Part shown: positions 50,007-60,074 of the stretch, one piece after another
Layout of the letters: each line of letters opens with the position of its first letter
How positions within the stretch are numbered: position 1 is the first letter of the stretch
Source: Aphrophora alni
Lineage: Eukaryota; Arthropoda; Insecta; Hemiptera; Aphrophoridae
DNA length: 64,000 nt
NCBI GenBank assembly: GCA_963513935.1
Contig: OY740769.1
Location: forward strand, 34,561,120-34,625,119
Reading direction: 5' to 3'
Translations under genes and position numbers: made by a program
Notes under the pieces: model-generated
Database searches by the model: none
The model's input: the letters and a program-made list of their open reading frames with translations, nothing else
What the model was told of the DNA's origin: nothing

Positions 50007-50545
50007 TACAAGGTGTCTCAAAAGAAAGTTTATATTTAGTGGATCGATTTAGCAAGAAGTAAGCCATCAGTTGAAAAAAAAAAAAAAATAAATAAATTAT
50101 TAAAGTACACAATTTGGGAATTTATTTCTTTAAAATAATATCGTCCTAATGTAAACTCTCACGTTCGTGGTACTCATTTAGTTGAACAGTAAATATTCTT
50201 ACGACGGTTCGGCAGATAGACTACGTGATGGCTGCCATTGCGTGACGAATATTTTCTTTCAAATCCGCCAGGGAAGTCGGTTTATTGTCGTAAATTTTTG
50301 ATTTGAGAAAACCACACAGGAAAAGTCCATAGGGGGTCAAATCAGGACTGCGTGGAGAATAATTTTTGTCACCTCTCCTGGAGATCAATTTGGCAGGAAA
50401 AATTTCACGTACACATGGCAGGGACGTGTGTGACATTGCTCCGTCCTGCTGGAACTATGTTTTTTGTTATAGCCAGGAAAGTTTTGCAATTCAGGCACCA
50501 GGAAGTCGTCCAACATCTCTACATAACGCTCTGAATTCACGGTTT

Positions 50546-51268
50546 AAATGGACAGGTTTCATCTGAGCTGTGGAGTTTGGGTGTGCATTGGGTCTAGGCG
50601 TGGTCGAAGCAGCAGTGAGGTGGTGGGGGAAGCGGCCGCCTCAGTCTGCTGTGTTGGGTGTTGGTACTAACAATGACTACATAAATACTATAAGACACGA
50701 CATAGGATAGGGAAATATTCTACGCTTTACGGGTGCTGTTCGTCACAAGTTTGACACACAGCTATCAGAAAGAGCTAGCAGCAGGTGCTTGACTGTACGC
50801 ATCCCACTTGGTTGAGACTGTACAACTGTTGACCTCTCTCTCACAAACCTTCTCACTTACTTCCGTCAGCATAGTCAGTGTTGTCAGTTCGTGCTCTGAG
50901 ATAAGCGATTCTCGACCTTCCCTCGCATCTCTGGTCCCATATGTGGCATCAGTGCGTTTTCTCTTACCCGCCTGAAACATTGTTTGACCGTAGAGCCACC
51001 TAGCGCCAGTCATATCAACTTCAGATTCTCTAGCAGAGCGACAGCTCCACACCCTAGCGGGTATTGGACAACTCAAGAATAAGCGTAGAATATTTAACAT
51101 GGCCATGTCGTGTCTTATAGTATTTATGTAGTCATTGGTACTAACAACGATGTGTCTGCAAGACCGACTGTTTCCCCTACAATGCCTCTGTCCCCACGCG
51201 GCCTCGAACTACAAACTTGTACCTCCCTCCCACGCGCAGCTCACAGATCAGAGGAAACCTGTCCATTT
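50546..51268. mobile_element. Inverted-repeat element B nested in the transposase
   Basis: Ends are AAATGGACAGGTTTC(A/C)TCTGA(G/T)CTGTG in opposite orientation. Outside them the transposase frame resumes (AGTTA on one side, CGTGAATTCAG on the other). Without the inner element it is about 250 bp and GC-rich. The duplication at the target is short and ambiguous (TTA or TAA type). No transposase is encoded. Confidence 0.65.
50672..51137 (-). mobile_element. Element A, copy 1 (nested inside element B)
   Basis: Ends are AATGACTACATAAATAC and its reverse complement, followed inward by matching ATAAGACACGACAT and AATATTCTACGCTT, so the inverted ends span about 58 bases. GTACTAAC flanks both sides (50664-50671 and 51138-51145), an 8-bp target duplication. 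It is 466 bp long. The interior holds an open frame of 113 codons on the minus strand (50765-51106) with MTGARWLYGQTMFQAGKRKR in it, but no transposase motif. The 8-bp duplication fits hAT, P or Merlin types. Confidence 0.75.
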
Positions 51269-51941
51269 ATAACTGCACGTCCTCTTTCATCTTCAAAAAA
51301 GTAAGGGCTGATAATTCCTTGCGCTGATATCGCAGCCCATACGGTCGCTATATTCAATTCAAATGAAGGGGTTTCTGATGCTTACGTTTCGGATTCGTTG
51401 CACTTCAGTAGCGGCAGCTCTGCTTATTCACGCGTCCTTTTAACTGAAAATGAGCTTCATTCGAATACAAGATGTTAGTAAACGTTGAAAAACGCTCAAT
51501 CGCCTGGTTTACGGAGTCATGCCTCTGACTTGCATCCTGGACTTTTATTCATGTACCAATTGAATTTTATAGAGATACAGCTAACAGGTCTTTGTGCAAA
51601 ATACGCTGTAATGATGATCTATGCATATTAAGCACTTACGTGCAGTCTACTTCCGAGAAACGCTCCATAGCGACTGAATTACCAAGAGCCAGGCTACCGA
51701 CTGACATATCCCCTCCCCTCTGATTCGTTGCGTTCACAAATATCCCAAACAAACATAAACTTTCTAAATAAATAAACCTAAATATACAAACGCGAGGTTA
51801 TTATTTTATTATAATATTATTTTTAAGAAATAAATCCCCAAATTGTGTACTTTATAATTAATAAACATTTTTTCGATAGATGGCTTAATTTTTTTTTTAA
51901 TCGATCCACTAAATATAAACTTACTTTTGAGACACCTTGTA

Positions 51942-52780
51942 TTTATAAAACTGTAAATATTTATGCTTTTCAATTACTGGTATCGAATTTAACATTCGTG
52001 TTACAAATTAGACTTTAATAACATTTTTATATTTATTATTTAATTTACTTGAAAGAGGAAATTAAAATATCAGTATTAATGTATTTTAGTAACCCCCTCC
52101 ACCCTTTATTTTTGAAAATATTTTAATTATCTTTTTACTAATTTCTCACTCTGTATAAAGAGCGAAATTATTGTAATGAGAGAACCCCAACGATTTTGTT
52201 GATTATATCCGTCACCCATCACTGAAACAGGAAAAGGTTTATCTACGAAATGTCTGTCAGCAGAGATTTTTTCAAAACAATTTGAAAGATTTGGTTCAAC
52301 AAAGGATTTTTGGCTTTTAATTAGGCTTGTAAAATATAATTACTCCAACTGAAATTTGTGGCATAATAGTCTTAGACCTAAATCTATAATTTTAGATTTT
52401 CTCAAAATTGACTGAACAATTTTGATCAAATTTTATTCAAATGTATTTCTTAAAGTTCCGAACAAAATGAATAGATTGATTGCCAATATTTAAATCTTTC
52501 TGGTTTAATTTTGTTTTAAAATTGTTATAAAAAAGTTAAAAATAAAAAAATAATTTTAGAATTCATTATAAAAAAGTGTAATTTATCAAAATGAAAATCA
52601 CAGAAATTTTAGTGGAATATATATAACACAGGTTTAGGCAAAAGTAGGAATATAAACTTTTCATACATTATAATAGACATAGGTTAGGTTAACTATCTTA
52701 ACACATTATATAAATATATAACACATTAAATGTGGGTGTTTTCATTACAAACCTTAGATATAGTCCAATTGTCAAGGTCA
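51942..52780. other. AT-rich spacer between the mariner-like and Jockey-like elements
   Basis: I see no gene, repeat or regulatory site that can be supported here. Confidence 0.5.
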
Positions 52781-52787
52781 AACCAAG

Positions 52788-52861
52788 GAGTCGAACCCGT
52801 AGCGAAAGTGTTACAGTTTTTCGCGCTTCGCGCAAAAAACTCTGCTACACGTTCGCTACGG
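52788..52861 (-). repeat. Imperfect palindrome with a tRNA-like box B
   Basis: 52797-52861 folds on itself: outer arms CCGTAGCGAA(A/C)GTG and inner arms AGTTTTT-(C)-GCGC around a TTC loop, with one mismatch per arm. Directly beside it on the minus strand is GGGTTCGACTCC (52799-52788), a full match to the RNA polymerase III box B. A possible box A (TAGCTGGTACC) lies at 52878-52868. It may be part of a tRNA-derived element. It abuts the 3' end of the Jockey-like element. Confidence 0.55.
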
Positions 52862-53033
52862 CATATAGGTACCAGCTAGACCCGTACCGTAAGGCGGTAT
52901 ATATTTTATTTGAATACACTACAGCTAGCCTTATCATCTAACCAGCAATATACTATGACAAATAATTGTAACAGTTTGCAAGGTTATTGCCCAATACCAA
53001 TACTTCCACACTCAGAGAACAACAATACGAACT

Positions 53034-53686
53034 CTAAACCAACTCAAAAAGCTTCAGCCTTTCCGCTAACTTTGCATTGTCAAGCAGCTGAGTACTTCAA
53101 TCAACGTTTTGGTGTTGATGGAGTCGAAACTCATGTTTTTTGGGCCTGTATCTGTATCTCGACCTCTACCGATTCAATCCTCAAGTCCCTGTGGATAGTA
53201 TCATTACTAACATACTAAAGAGCTTTCAATATATCCCTTAGTACTTTATTTTGATTAATATAGACTGCCCTGTAAACATATTTTCTATTTGTAAAATTAA
53301 TAGGTAAATATTTTGCCTCATTAATCTTCATATGCTATTTTTTTTCTCCAAGCAGTGACATGATCAGCCGCTTTTTGTAGTTTAATTTTTGCATCTACTT
53401 CATCTTCCCCAACAGCCAAAATAGCCTTGTCATTAGCAAAAGTAGCAATCATGACGTCACTATCTTGAGGCAAATCATAAGTATAAATCAAATACAAAAG
53501 TGGTCCATGTACACCACCCTGGGGCACTGCAGCTTTGATACTCCTTAGCTCAGAATATACTGATTCCATCCGAAGTCTGAAAAGTCTATCAGATGAATAT
53601 GATTTTATTAGTTTACTAAATTTTTGTGGAAGTAAAGCTTTTAATTTATCATTAATACCAATGACTACATAAATACTATAAGACAC
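53034..53686 (-). pseudogene. Jockey-like ORF2: reverse-transcriptase palm and C-terminus
   Basis: Read from 53686 downward: INDKLKALLPQKF, AAVPQGGVHGPLLYLIY and ATFANDKAIL. The family forms are VPQGSVLGPLLY and FADDTAIL, so one catalytic Asp is replaced by Asn (FAND). The frame then drifts: KINEAKYLPINFTNRKY, a deletion, QNKVLRDILKAL, YVSNDTIHRDLRIESVEVEI and LLDNAKLAERLKLFELV with stop TAG at 53034-53036. This minus-strand homology makes the plus-strand frame 52925-53218 an antisense artefact. Confidence 0.85.
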
Positions 53687-54052
53687 GACATGGCCATGTT
53701 AAATATTCTACGCTTATTCTTGAGTTGACCAATACCCGCTAGGTGGCGTTGATGGGACCAATCTGAAGTTGATGTGACTGGCGCTAGGTGGCTCTACGGT
53801 CAAACAATGTTTCAGGCGGGTAAGAGAAAACGCACTGATGCCACATATGGGACCAGAGATGCGAGGGAAGGTCGAAAATCGCTTATCTCAGCGCACGAAC
53901 TGACAACACTGACTATGCTGACGGAAGTAAGTGAGAAGGTGCTGCTAGCGCTTTCTGATAGCTGTGTGTCAAACTTGTGATGAACAGCACCCATAAAGCG
54001 TAGACTATTTCCCTATCCTATGTCATGTCTTATAGTATTTATGTAGTCATTG
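53660..54052 (+). mobile_element. Element A, copy 2 (inserted in Jockey reverse transcriptase)
   Basis: Same ends as copy 1 (AATGACTACATAAATAC). Flanked by TTAATACC at 53652-53659 and 54053-54060, an 8-bp target duplication. Removing it and one duplicate restores the reading frame around HVG-INDKL in the reverse transcriptase. It is 393 bp, about 75 bp shorter than copy 1 because a segment after GTGAGAAGGT is missing. It lies in the opposite orientation to copy 1. The interior frame (53774-53980) is nearly the same as in copy 1. Confidence 0.8.
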
Positions 54053-54060
54053 TTAATACC

Positions 54061-54860
54061 AACATGCCATAATTTGTCGAAAGATTGTACTACATCCAGA
54101 AATAAAACCAAACATACTCTCTTTTTTCTAAGCCTTTTTCAATCTGTGCACCTGATCTAAAGTCGAATGCTTATGACGAAATCCAAACTGATAAGATGGT
54201 ATAATTAACTTTTCTTGGATTACTGGCTTTAGGCTTGTCAGAATAACACCTTAGATAGAATAGGCAGTAGCGATATTGAACGATATGACGTCTTTTCTGT
54301 GACTGGGTTTCCAGGTTTTGGAATCATCACTATTTCCCCCACTTTCCACTGAACAGGAGAGTAAATTAGTTTTAGTGCTGCGTTAATAATGAATCTTCAT
54401 TTTATAACAGCTCTTCTTGGAAGCTCTTTAACAACTTTTCCAGTGATGAAATCGTATCCTGGAGTTCTCCTCTGGTTAACTTTAGTTTTGATTTCTCTAA
54501 CCACTTCTTTCACTGTTACAGGTCTGATATCAGTTATATCTTGATTGATCAATTTAGTCAAATTCTCCTCTGCAGTCTGCCTTCTAGGAGGCTGAAAAGT
54601 TCCCTCTTAATAATCTTCAAATAAATTCACCTTTTCCTTGTTATCTCTAGCCCATGTTCCATCTTCTTTTTCAAAGGAGAAGAATGAGTAATAGGTCTCT
54701 TCAAAGCTCTATCTGTTTTCCACAAAGAATAGTCGCTATCCTTAACATATGACAGATTACCTATAAAATTGCTATAGGTTTCATTCTTCATCTCAGTTAT
54801 CATAGTTTTAGTTCCTTACTTAATCTGTTTAACACGTTTTTGGAATGTGGCGTTCGTGAT
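54061..54860 (-). pseudogene. Jockey-like ORF2: linker and reverse-transcriptase N-terminal part
   Basis: In shifting minus-strand frames: FIGNLSYVKDSDYSLWKTDR, VKEVVREIKTKVN, YSPVQWKVGEIVMIPKPGNP, SYRSISLLPILSK, PSYQFGFRHKHSTLDQVH and LFLDVVQSFDKLWHVGI. These follow the order of Jockey-clade proteins (QW-K-A-x-I-PKPGK, SYRPISLLP, QFGFR-HST, FLDV-FD-VWH). Stops separate several blocks. Confidence 0.8.
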
Positions 54861-55130
54861 TCTTGCCATCTTCATCTTGCTTTTCTTTTTTCATTTATTT
54901 TTTCCCGCATGTCCATGGGATAATTTAATTCCTTCTAGGTTTCTCTTCTACCCTTAGAGTGTTTTCCCAAGTTGGCAGTTGGATATTAGCAATTACACTC
55001 TGTAACTCAATTTCCAATTAATCTACTGTTTAAAGCGGTGCATCCAGATTAATTATGCGCTCTAAATCTTTTTTGAATCCATCCCAGTTGGTAAGAATAT
55101 TCACCCAAAGGATATGGTGTTTTTGTTTTC

Positions 55131-55645
55131 TTATAACCGTTTGACTGACAGTAAGAATGATAGGCATAAGGTCAGATGAGAGATCTTCAGTTGCCTCAAA
55201 ACTGTATAGTTATTAGTAATGCCCTTCAAAATGAAGAAATTGATTACGTCTGGAATCTTCCTACTATCTGTCAGCCAGCATGTAGGTTTCCCTGTAGACT
55301 GAAATTCACATCGATTAATTATAGCACCCTCATATAGTTCTTTTCCTTTGGGTGAGTTCAAGCTAGAGCCACAATATGTATGCTTAGCATTGAAATCACA
55401 ACCTATAATAAAGTAGTTGCCTATTGCTTGAAAGAAAGCCTCGAATTGGGTATGTTTTATTAAATGTCTAGGTGGACAATATATCGCTACTAGTGACACA
55501 TCTGTACATTTAATTTTAATTTTAACTAAGATGGCTTGAATTTTGTTTGTCTCAAATTTAAAATCTTCATAGCGCTGAGAAGATGAGCAATCAGTAAAAG
55601 TGAAAGATAAAGGTAAACAACCTCCTCCACCAATAACTTTAAAAG
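55131..55645 (-). pseudogene. Jockey-like ORF2: endonuclease domain fragment
   Basis: Minus strand reads GGGGCLPLSFTFTDCSSSQRY, FETNKIQAILVKIK, VSLVAIYCPPRH, FFQAIGNYFIIGCDFNAKHT and GSSLNSPKGKELYE, then CWLTDSRKIPDVINFFI. This is the apurinic-type endonuclease of non-LTR elements (motifs AIYCPP, GDFNAKH, SRKIPDVIDFFI), with Gly to Cys in GCDFNAKH. The first 100 or so residues of the domain, with the early catalytic motifs, are absent at the inversion junction. Confidence 0.8.
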
Positions 55646-55689
55646 GTGATGTGGACTATGGAATATTTTACAGTCTGTTGTCAAGCAAC

Positions 55690-56030
55690 TGTCAGCAGGG
55701 TTTCAGGGTCATCTATCTCAGCAACAGTGAACTAAAATTAATGTTGTTGGAAAGAGTTGCTATAGGAACTTGGTGAAAATACTAAATGAGAATAACTTTA
55801 AGTGGTTCACATATGAAGAAAAAATAACAGAGAAATAAAAGTTATGGCTCGGCATCTGCATCCTTCATGTAAGCCAGAAGATATTATGAAAGAGTTAACA
55901 GATAAAGGATTTAAAATAGCAAAAGTTGTAGGCTACCGATTCTAAAAAGGAAAACAAAAGTGCCTTTGCCTCTGATTATGTTATGTTTAGAGTTGTTTTT
56001 TTCACCCGAATTCAAACTTTGTTCAAACTA
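55690..56030 (+). pseudogene. Jockey-like ORF1 segment in inverted orientation (PRE_C2HC-type)
   Basis: Plus strand shows REIKVMARHLHPSCKPEDI followed by MKELTDKGFKIAKVVG, then KRKTKVPLPLIMLCLE. This has the pattern of the PRE_C2HC region of Jockey ORF1 proteins (V-RGLH--C-P-DI--EL---GF-V). It is on the strand opposite to the rest of the element, between the ORF1 start (56210, minus) and the endonuclease (minus). Confidence 0.7.
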
Positions 56031-56039
56031 GTTCTCTGG

Positions 56040-56210
56040 ATTGCATTAATATTGACCTTCTTTCAAAAGGATCAACTTCTTGCATTGTGCCTATTGCAGT
56101 TTGGTCTTGCAGTAGCTTGATAACGACCCCGGTAAAGCCTGCTTGCTCATTCCCCGTGCTGATACCTCGGATCCTACCCTCGGAGTATTTGCCTGTTTTC
56201 CTGTACTCAT
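56040..56210 (-). pseudogene. Jockey-like ORF1, N-terminal fragment
   Basis: Minus strand from ATG at 56210: MSTGKQANTPRVGSEVSARG, then after a frame change TAIGTMQEVDPFERRSILMQ. It follows a GC-rich leader (56211-56519) and stops at the junction with the inverted segment. Confidence 0.6.
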
Positions 56211-56519
56211 TATTGTTTTATTAATATTTCTGTTTGGGACGCCACACCCATGCACCATTCACCCCGTAGGCATGGAATGACAACTACCATCACTCCTTAA
56301 GGTAGGGTTGCCACCTCCGCTGATTCATTGTACCGAAGCTCATCTTCTCCGCTGATATTTACCGTTGAGGACTTCACCGTACCCCTGGAAAGGGCCTTTA
56401 CATGGTACTACCATCCGGAGCCAGATGAACCAAGGTTTTTTTAAGAGGAGTTACTCCTCTATCCCTCCTCCTTCCCAAGAAAGATGGGCTCCGGGCTTGG
56501 GACCGGTATAGCGGAGTTA

Positions 56520-58792
56520 GTGGAATATAATGATTATTAATCCAAATATTTGTGTTAACTAATTTATTAAGCTAAGCAAAAGTTGCTAAAAAAAATATTC
56601 CAAATTAATTAATTAACTTACCAGTAGAACATTCAAACCTATCACCAAATATATTTATACAACAAAAATTCTGGTCTCACAATCAAGGTAACAAAATCTA
56701 TGGTTGAGTTTGTCGTTATGTTAAAACACTTATCTATTTATTAGATAAGTAATAAATGTCCTCAAATGTTTATTTAATGTACTCGTAATGATTACCAAAA
56801 ATTTGTATCTAATCTATTTCTAAGATCACAGTTTATGGGAGAATTATATAATCTTGTCAACCAAGAAAATATTTTTGCAAAATATGATGACGTATGAATA
56901 TAAGTTCTCAAAGTATCGAAAAATTCAAGAACAAGAAAATCTATCTATTCTAGCGTCAATAAATTCTTTTTTTTTTTTAACATATTGATTGCATGAATGG
57001 GAACTCCAACAAAAAAAATATATAAATAAATTCAAGAAAAATAACCTTGATGAAAGAGTGAATCATGGCCATTCTAAATATAATTCAACATCCATGTTAA
57101 ATTCTTGTACTAAAGTGAATGTTGAATAAATAGGTATAAGTGAATTATGTTTATGCTGTGGTATAAATAATCATAATTCTAATGATTGCCATTAAATTCA
57201 TTAAAGGATAGTCAATGAAGAATAAAAAATGAAAATATTCTTTAAGGAAAAATAGTAGACAATATAATATGCAACAATTGCAGAATGGTTTAAAGATGAT
57301 CTGAACTCAAAGGCTTACCAATCAACCCACAATTTTGACGTAATAAAATATACAGTAAACAATCTAATAATTGGTTTAATAAATATTTAGTTGATGGTGA
57401 TGAACTAGTTATATACAAATTCATCATCAGTGGAAACTATTGTGAAGAAGGGCTATATTAGTTTTAATGTTAATTATTTAATAATGTTTGTGTGTTAATG
57501 TTTTAATTGACTGATTTAAATATTATAAAAGTGTGCCGTATTTTGGGAAATCACAAGGTCACCAAAATCACCGAGATATTAAATAAGTTATCATTTCATT
57601 TCAACTTCCCTATTTCCAAACAAATAGAAAATACATATATACCTTATATTATTAATTACCTTTAACCTGGGAAGCCTGTTGTTCAATTTTATTCAACCAT
57701 TGAAACTTGCTGAAAACACTGTTGGTGTACAAAAACCACTATAGGTTAAATGTAATGTGATTAATAGAAGCAAATCTTAAAACAAAATTGGAAGTAAATA
57801 TATAGTAACTATCTTATATATGTATGATAAAATGATTTTCCCCCTCAAATGTTTAAATTTTTAAGTAGGAGTAATGTAGTCTCTACTTTTAAAACAAAAT
57901 CAAGCACTGAAATGTTTTCTTTTTTCAACCATGATTTTGGGTTCATATGTAACTACAACTTATATTGTATGAATAATTTTGCATGAAATATTTTTTTTTT
58001 TTTTTTTTACGAAAATATGATGAAAAATGTACAGTAATGTTGATATATATACGTCATTTGTCCACAGCTCAATGCATAGTGGTGGAAATATCCGCAATAA
58101 ATTCTATGTTTTTGTCTCAAATTTGGGAGTTGTATAAAAAATTCAAAAATGTATTGTGTGTAAAGTATTTTAATTATTTTACTACACTTACAATCACAAA
58201 ACAAAAACATTTTCAGAATTATTCACATTTTAGCAATACATAAAGAGGTGGTTTCTTACAGTTGGTTCTTGCTCGAACTAAATATATTCATCTCATTGAT
58301 CATTAGAAATATCTCCAAATGTGGCTTTCATTACATTTCTGATCTATTGATAGCTTTTTTCTAATTTCCTTTCTTAAGAATTGTTTTTCATACATCTACA
58401 AATTTTTAAAATCTTTAATTCTTTAAAAAATTTACAACAAAAAACTTTTGTCTAAATGGTTCATATTTGAAGAAGCACAAGGAAAATAGTGCCCCTCACA
58501 TAAGTTTCATTGAGGAACCAAATTAGTTCTGCTACTACAGAACATGTCACCGACACCCAATTGCTAGACAATTAATTGTAAGCAGTCTTTAAGTTGCTGA
58601 TTAAAGATGTCATATGAATGATGACATTTGAACTAATTCTGCTGAATTTATTTTAAGTAAGATATTTATGTTTATTTAAACATCTGGGACTTGTTGCTTG
58701 TTATATTTGGAAGCAGAGGTATAGAAGATGACAGCAACTAACAAAATGATTTATTATTGAATGTTGAGGAAATTACCTATAAGAAATTATTC
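56520..58792. other. AT-rich region right of the Jockey-like element
   Basis: No supported gene. The overlapping frames at 57983-58243 and 58007-58210 are antisense to each other and AT-rich. A motif GATGGTGATGAAC near 57396 with TTCATCATCAG near 57421 may be part of a decayed repeat. Confidence 0.5.
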
Positions 58793-60074
58793 TTAACCAT
58801 CCAGTACATGCCTGACCATCTGTAACACCAGTACACGCATGCGGACTGAGAGTCCGCTAGTTGTTTTTTTTTTACAGTTTAAACACTTTTTTGACTTTTT
58901 TTGCTGTGAATGTTACTTTTATTTCTTACAGTTGATTTATTACGGTAGCAAAATATATTTAAAAAAATTTAAATGAAACACTTTTATTGCATAAACACAC
59001 ATTTATTATTCTTAACGATACAAGTTTTATGAAAAAGAAAAGATAGTAATATTTACTTCGATTATATTTACTTATTTTTCTTGTTAATATTTTTACATTT
59101 TCTTAAAAAAATTTAGTTATATTTATTACAAATAAAAAATTAATGAAAAGTGGTTTTTGGTTTTAATTACAAGTAATACCAAATCAATTAAAAATATAAA
59201 TGTAAAATTGAAACAAACAAACTGTCGTCAGAAGCGTCAAGCTTAAATTCTAGCATACTCTGAATCTCATCCTCATGCTGCACATCCATTATTCTGAAGA
59301 GAAAAAAAAAGAATATTCTAAGTTCGTAATGAGATAACATTTTTGTGACCTACCTATAGCCCGACAATAAGAACATTCACTTGAAAAAAAAAAGATGAAT
59401 AAATGAAACCTGGTGATTTTTGTAGTAAAACGAATCTCTTTTCAATACAAAAAATCTTTTCACCGCTACCTACATTTTGTGTCAAATTACAGCTGTCAAA
59501 AGTGCTAATTTTTCGTTTTATCTTGGTTAATTCAAGAAATTGCAAAAAATAGTTATATATATGTAGTATATATATGTGTATATATATGTATAAATACTAA
59601 ATGTAGTACCTTTCGGTATTATCAAAAAACTACTGATAAATCGTATACTTAATTGAAAATTAGTGTATTTTGGATCTAATCATTTAGAACAGAACAAAAA
59701 TATTTTATAAATTTTAAATAATGTTTTAACGAAAGAATTAATAATATAAATCTTTAGAGAAGAAATAAATGAATAAAACTTAACTTCAGATAATTGTAAT
59801 TTTCAGCACAATTAATTCACGCTTGCGGACTATTAGTCTGCACTTCAATGTAACGAATGAACGCCTGCGGAGTCTCAGTCCACGGTTGAATTTACGCGGC
59901 AAAAGGTCACTGTGTAAGTGAGCGCAATTCCAAGAAAATCTCGGTACACTGCTAAGTAAAGTAGAGCGGGAAGGTACTGTGAAGTACAGTCCTTTGGCGG
60001 CGTTTTTTTTTCTCACTTAACAAAAAAACCAAATTGCGGACTGTCAGTCCGCGACGCGTGTACTGGAGGGTTAA
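58793..60074. mobile_element. TTAA-flanked, piggyBac-type non-autonomous element
   Basis: TTAA at 58793-58796 and 60071-60074. Inward ends are CC(A/C)TCCAGTACA(T/C)GC in opposite orientation. Near each end are 17-base palindromes: GCGGACTGAGAGTCCGC (58841-58857) and GCGGACTGTCAGTCCGC (60036-60052), with decayed forms at 59825-59841 and 59867-59883. No transposase is encoded. TTAA and CC-rich ends fit piggyBac; Kolobok elements also use TTAA. Confidence 0.7.

Larger units (their letters stand above)
50150..51640 (-). pseudogene. Tc1/mariner-type transposase pseudogene, interrupted
   Basis: On the minus strand, N-terminal parts read SLQRILHKDL, then NILYSNEAHFQLKGRVNKQSC and IISPYFFEDERGRAV. 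After the nested insertion come NSERYVEMLDDFLVPEL, FQQDGAMSHTS, FPAKLISRRGD, PRSPDLTPYGLFLCG and LKENIRHAMAAI. These match the DDE transposase type common in insect genomes: a (S/N)(D/N)EAHF motif, an FQQDGA-HT motif, and an RSPDLTP-FLWGYLK motif. The first catalytic position is changed here (SNEAHF rather than SDEAHF). Stops and frameshifts are frequent. The coding frame is split at about 50546-51268. Confidence 0.8.
50009..51939 (-). mobile_element. Tc1/mariner-like DNA transposon with long inverted ends, inactive
   Basis: Both ends begin CAAGGTGTCTCAAAAG(A/T)AAG and are flanked by TA (50007-50008 and 51940-51941). The inverted ends stay recognisable for about 150 bases, including GTACACAATTTGGG(G/A)ATTTATTTCTT. 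The transposase remnant is on the minus strand. The 1931-bp span includes about 720 bases of nested elements, so the original was about 1.2 kb, normal for this superfamily. Confidence 0.85.
52905..56519 (-). mobile_element. Jockey-like non-LTR retrotransposon, dead, with nested insertion and inverted segment
   Basis: Minus-strand order from 5' to 3': a GC-rich 5' UTR (about 56519-56211), ORF1 start (56210), an inverted ORF1 piece, ORF2 endonuclease, reverse transcriptase, ORF2 C-terminus ending at 53034, and a 3' UTR with AATAAA at 52910-52905. Many stops and frameshifts occur. Element A copy 2 lies inside the reverse transcriptase. Roughly 75 residues after the catalytic domain are missing (junction near 53220-53240). 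No poly-A tail or target duplication was identified. Confidence 0.85.

Noticed and set aside
50765..51106. 113-aa frame as a host gene
   Set aside because: Lies entirely inside element A and is repeated in copy 2 at 53774-53980, so it belongs to the mobile element.
52925..53218. Plus-strand open frame with an acceptor in phase 0, fitting as exon 2 of gene 5
   Set aside because: The opposite strand encodes the C-terminus and stop of a Jockey ORF2 (YVSNDTIHRDL, LLDNAKLAERLK), followed by its 3' UTR. The plus frame is an antisense shadow, and only its splice acceptor phase speaks for it.
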